Origin: Schistocephalus solidus
Lineage: Eukaryota > Platyhelminthes > Cestoda > Diphyllobothriidea > Diphyllobothriidae
Direction: 5' to 3'
Length of the DNA stretch: 64,000 nucleotides
Assembly (NCBI GenBank): GCA_017591395.1
Contig: WEDG01000740.1
Span: forward strand, 61,452 to 125,451
The notes under the pieces: model-generated
Databases searched by the model: none
Seen by the model: the letters and a program-made list of their open reading frames with translations, nothing else
Told to the model about the DNA's origin: nothing
Made by a program: the position numbers and the translations under genes
In this document: positions 59,010 to 64,000 of the stretch, piece after piece
Position numbering within the stretch: the stretch's first letter is position 1
Layout of the letters: each line of letters starts with the position of its first letter

Positions 59010-59425
59010 GAGCAAAGAAACATTTGCGCCATGCGAGTAAGATGCTATTTTTCAAGAACTAGAATGAAAATCAGGTAACAAGGTCGCTTGGTCATGTTCA
59101 CTGGATCTGTGGTGATATTATCCACGGAATTCAGACTGCATATCAGACAGATGATTTGGTAGCCTTGCATATTTTGTTTGGATGTTCATCTTCAAATCAC
59201 ATACCCTCAGTGAGTGCGTGCAAAGAAAAATGTCTTTTCCATGCGAGTAAGACGCTATTTCTAAAGGAAAAAAAGCGACAATAAGGAAACAAAGTCACTT
59301 GGTCGTGTTCACCGAATCTGTAGTGAGGACATCTACTGATACAGATAATATCACACATATGTTTTGGTATTCTTGCATATTTTGTTTGATGTTCACCTTC
59401 AAACTACATACCAAAGATACAAGAG
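59010..59425 (+). repeat. 210-bp tandem duplication
   Basis: ccatgcgagtaag is at 59029 and 59239. The blocks (g)caaagaaa, tcgtgttcac-like, ttgcatattttgttt and gttca(t/c)cttcaaa recur at the same spacing. The copies are moderately diverged. Confidence 0.85.
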
Positions 59426-59440
59426 AGAGAGAGAGAGATA
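59422..59440. repeat. GA microsatellite
   Basis: A short run of alternating GA at the right end of the 210-bp duplication. Confidence 0.9.
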
Positions 59441-62400
59441 CGCTGTATTTTGAAAAAATCATTTCAAAAATTTTAGCAAAAAAAGATAAATGGTAACCGA
59501 AATCTGCAACTGTCTGCATCGCGAATGGATTTCGGTAAATGTGTCGCGAAATACGCCAAAGTTTTTTAAAATGTCTGCAAAAGTCGTTAACAAATGAACA
59601 CCTGATCTTTGTTTATATAAACAAAGATGTTTTCAATAGAATAATCTAAGTAGAAAAAAAATGGGTCAGCTAAGCGCATTTCTAACACATTCGCATGTGA
59701 TCAGGCCTTAATTTGTATCATATGTGTCTGTTATTTTTAAGATTAAATATATCATAAAAGGTGAAAAAGATGTGAAAAAGGCCTCATATCAAGCAGAAAA
59801 TTTAAAAAGGAATAAAAACTGCAGTAATATGTATTCTACAGACTACATATGAGGCAACTAACGTTGGAACATCCCTTTGTATTAATTTACTCTACAAACT
59901 ACCATGAAAATGCTAGTGATATAATCTAACATTATATATTTTTCCTAACATATGAAAAACCTTTCTAAAAATAATGGTGTTTAGCTGATCAGGAAATGTA
60001 CATTATAATTCCTTGTAATGGCAGTGAATAATGGAACTCCACAACAAGTCAGCTCTTCACCGAATAGTTCTAAAAATATCAAAAATTAATTAAGCATCAT
60101 TTGTGGCCGTTTTTGATAACATACATAATTTGTTGTGCAAATTCTTGCATGAATTACGCAGAGACACATCATATTTATAAAAACTTGTCTTTTGTTAAGA
60201 GACCTGGATTGTGATAGCTGAGGGAAAATTTGTGCTGCATGCAATCTAGATGGAAGTTGAGAAACCCATAGATATTTTGCCTCACCATATATTTATCGGC
60301 AAACGCAGCCATCTAGTTTGAGGACTCACATTTGTGTTAGAATTTTACTTAATTACCACTCTCATATTGCTCATATGGTTGACTGGTCGGTGATAGCGTG
60401 TTGTTATCCAGGGTTTCGTTTTTAGTCCTACTTATTTGAGTACGCTTACGTAAGCAAATGGCACAGCATATCCAATAGTTGGCCTTAATCATGTTTTGTG
60501 TGATTGAAATTTGACTGCGTAGATAAGAGAACATGCGTTTATGTTATTTTTGGATTTTTAATTGCAGAAAGGATTTACATGAAGACAACTTCTTGTTCAA
60601 TCATTTATATTAAAGTAAACAGAAGGCATTCTGAAAAATGTGATGGGTACTATAAATGTAGCATGTGCTTGTATTATTTTATATCAAAAAAAATGTTTTC
60701 CATTGCTTTCGGTTATGTTATACATCTAACATTTGTCAAATTAACCCCAACTTAAACTAAAAATTTAACATTAAAACAATTCTTATCAAATAAAGGCAAA
60801 AATAGAAAATCTTACTTATTTCCATATTAAGGGAAAGATTTCAGATTAACAAAAATTTTAATATGAAATAAGTTTCTTGGTGCGCCTTTGCAATCATATA
60901 AACATTTTAATAAAGGAAAATATATTTAAAGAAGGCTTAATAGAATTAAAAAAGTAAGGACATTCAACTTTATTAGAAAATAATACACTTATCCACAAAA
61001 ATAAGCGGTCTAAGATTGACATTTTTAACAGTTTAATAGATAATGTTCCTGTATTTTGGTATGATCAATATATGTTTTAAGGTATTTTTAAAAAATGTAA
61101 GTAACTAAAGTTAATTAATTTAATTCTTTGTAGGAACGAATTCCCTTAATTTTATTTCAGACTTTAATTTTTCTTAGCAGTCCATTAACCTGTGTGGTTA
61201 TTCATAAAATATTACTGAAACTATTTACTTACTTGAAAATATATCCAAAAAGTCGCTTATTTGACAAATACTTTAAATAGCATATTTTAAAATTTTGTAA
61301 AAACACATCGAACTGACTATACAAGTATGGTCAATTTCTTAAAAAATCGAAAATCGTAAAAAGTCACCTGAATTTTAAGGCCAATTTGATGATAATTGCA
61401 TTTCAATATCGAAAATAATATTTATGACATTTGGCGAAAAGACAATGTCTCATAATATACCCAAAAAATGTAGGTTAGCTATTAAATTCAAAACTTCTTT
61501 TTAATCAATTAGTCACAATTACAGTCTTTATAAACATTGTGCAATATGCTGCTCTTTCAAAATCACTGTTTATTTTAAACGAAGAAAATAAATAATTTCC
61601 AATTTTACTTTAGCTGTATAACCTGCCTTTGTTAGTTCCTCAAAATTCGCAATGCGCATTTTTGTAATATTGTTAGTGTTAGTCTCTATCTCTAGCGTGA
61701 AGTGTCATTTAAACGTTGTAATTGATGAAACGATATGAACAGGGTTTGTCAGGGTAATGTCAGACAGCCTACTCAATGTTTCTCGGTCTCATTATTTTTC
61801 ATATGATACTTATTTGATGTAATCACTTTGAAGGTTGACATTGAATGACCACAACATGAACAGATAATTTACTTTATCCATATCGTTTATCATGTTTAGG
61901 TTTGCAACGCACGAACAAATCCATACCCGTTAGTGTGCTTTTGTATTCAAGATATATCAAAAGACAATAAGTTGAACTTTAAAAACTTTAAACAAAATGC
62001 TCTGTTCGTAAATTGTTTATAGCTGATATATACTACACAATTGGAAAAACCGAAGACAGTTAATCCAATGGAGGTTATTAATTCAAAGGTAGTCTTTGAT
62101 TTAACCAGGCATTTTTTTGAAAAATGCCACGGATTTCTGTCTTTTATAATACGCATCTATCTCGTATGATACGCCGACATATACCTCGTTGAAAAAAAGA
62201 GCTTTTTTATATTTCCTACATTTTTTTACCATAGGTATATAGAAGATGATTGACAGAATGCTTCAGTTTTTGCTGCAGCGAATTTTATAAGGTTAAGCAC
62301 ATGTTTTACAAGATACTTTTTTTAATACAGTGTCAGGAAGTGTTTGTTAGTTTACGCAGACATTATTCCTTTTTAACATTCATTGGTCACAAGCATCAAA

Positions 62401-63849
62401 CACTGCCAGTTTAAATGTTAAAATGTAAAGGCCTTCTCGAAATGCAGTGACTGATGTATAACAATGTTTTGCATTGCGTTTATCGTACTTAGGGGAATAA
62501 ACTGTTCATTAACCAATATTTTTACTAAAGAACCTACAGGCCATTTATGGAAGCTTTTCCAAAATAAAATATACCCATTTGGGTTTCTCACAAAATAAGC
62601 TATCAAGGTATCACCTTAGCTGCAGGTAGTGAGACAAAATTGCAATACACTTCTGTTAATAGCTGTTCAATAGAACCATAGATTCATATCTTCCACTTTA
62701 AAGTCAAGAAGACCATCAACTTGTTTAGTACGTAAATGATAAAATGTTTACATAGTAGGTTGTGTTAACGGATCTCACCTTTACTGATCAATACAAAACA
62801 AAATCGTCCTGCCGTGTTTCGTGGTCAATCTGCAGTTCCACGGGTAGTTGCAAGGTTACTTGTTACATACACAAATGGAAATCGCCATGGTGGAATGCAC
62901 CGATCATTTTGCTTTTTACATGATCACAACCGAAATAACTACGTCCCCGTGACACAAAGGTTAAAATAAGGATTTTTAACTGACAGTTCGAAGGCATACA
63001 TGCTCGTAGGATACGGCTCTTAAACATCGGTTTGGCTAGATGGTGATGACTTATCACATGGAAATGGCCATTCTAGCATACTGTGTTTTTTTGTATTCAG
63101 CATCTGCATAAATTTTCAAAAGACAATTTTAAAGTTAAATGTTTGTCCATGTATTTTGAGTGAGGCCAAAAATTAAAATATGCGGATTTGGGCAGGAAAG
63201 ACGTTGATAGAACTGGCTTTAAAAATGTTCACAATGGTAAGAAATTTATGCATTAAAAATTAACCCTACACGCAGCACCGATGGCTCCACTCTTATTTCC
63301 ACAGCGATGAAGGGCGAGGGACATTTTCGAGTGAAATTAAAGATGACCGTTAAATTTATGGATTATGTTTTTTTTCCTTTCAGGGTTACTCGGGCAATGC
63401 TAAAATTTCCATGGAGTAGTCATATGACTTTATTTAAACAAAAGAATGTACGAAATAATCATGGCTATTCGTGCTGACTGTTAAACAGTTAGCTTAATGA
63501 GAATCTTTTATTAATCCTTCGAAGCCTCTGAAGATAGAACTCATTATGACCTAGTAAAACTACGTTATAAATGCAAGTTAGAAGTAAGTCATGCAAGTAA
63601 CTGCTACATTGTCAACGACAATTGTCAAAATGGTAAACCATTAATTGATTGTTACTGCAAAATGTAAATACTTTCAGCAAATTTTAAACAATTCTGCAAA
63701 ATGCTCACACATATCAAAGATTAATGGTTCAAAACTGTTTTTGGAAAAATTCCGTATTCACTGATAAACGCTTGTCGATCGTGAACGGAACTCTTTGTTT
63801 CACTTTGCCTAATGTTTCTTGCTCGAGCCCCGTCAGCAGCCTCAGAACG
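59441..63849. other. AT-rich, no gene recognised
   Basis: This is 4.4 kb without recognisable coding sequence or repeats. Short frames (60349-60534 minus, 60504-60755 plus, 61947-62156 minus and others) are AT-driven and carry no motif. Confidence 0.5.
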
Positions 63850-64000
63850 GCCAGCAGAAAATAATTAAAGTAAGCAATGGTTAAGGCTTTAGGCATCTGA
63901 TCAACACGTTTTGGGTTCGAGCCTCGGGTGGGCCACCACTTGGGGTTGGCAATGATTGGTTGATGACCTTTCCAGTCTCCCTTTGCTTTGCTGGTATTTT
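63850..64000 (+). repeat. Diverged tRNA-like repeat, cut by window end
   Basis: A B box that fits the consensus exactly (ggttcgagcct, 63914-63924) is followed by cgggtgggccacca, ggggttgg, ttgatgacc and ccagtctccctttg. The order is the same as in the 308-bp units. The A-box side (about 63877-63890) is degraded and part of the body is deleted. Confidence 0.7.

Overview
This window looks like eukaryotic, repeat-dominated, AT-rich intergenic DNA. I see no operon, no long open reading frame and no convincing complete gene. The mobile-element flora points to a flatworm, most likely a cestode of the Spirometra/Dibothriocephalus type. It includes a non-LTR retrotransposon family whose protein ends in C2H2 zinc fingers, Penelope-like elements with a GIY-YIG nuclease and hammerhead-like motifs, and a tRNA-derived short repeat. 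The organism call is inferred from element families recognised by eye and is not proven.

Layout. (1) 1-9022: two head-to-tail copies (A partial, B long) of a large non-coding repeat, here called the L-repeat, with one tRNA-like monomer at their junction. (2) 9023-11812: a decayed non-LTR retrotransposon and a GC-rich dispersed repeat. (3) 11813-16790: mostly low-copy DNA, with two weak candidate exons on the minus strand (13384-14469) and a 533-bp tandem duplication. (4) 16795-23045: three more L-repeat pieces (F and G reversed, H forward). A 3'-terminal Penelope fragment carrying a hammerhead-like motif has broken into G. (5) 23366-23743: TA microsatellites around a near-perfect palindrome. 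(6) 24835-34110: a tandem array of ~308-bp tRNA-like units, split by a dead Penelope-like element (25350-27590, minus strand). (7) 34115-35397: a TA tract, a young 397-bp tandem duplication and the best-preserved GC-rich repeat. (8) 35398-40739: AT-rich DNA with nothing recognised. (9) 40740-48075: the longest L-repeat copy (C). (10) 48560-54540: a ~2.33-kb tandem pair interleaved with two pieces of a second non-LTR retrotransposon. (11) 54541-64000: AT-rich DNA with two ~209-bp tandem duplications, an LTR-retrotransposon integrase relic and a diverged tRNA-like repeat at the very end.

How the parts relate. Every protein-coding element I recognise is broken by stops, frameshifts, deletions or lost catalytic residues, so nothing here looks autonomously active. 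The two least explained items are the L-repeat, which is at least 7.3 kb long, occurs in six collinear pieces and has no coding capacity, and the tRNA-like tandem array, which behaves like a satellite but has Pol III promoter-like boxes in each unit. Both Penelope 3' ends abut TA tracts, and the array, the Penelope elements and the microsatellites are repeatedly nested in one another.
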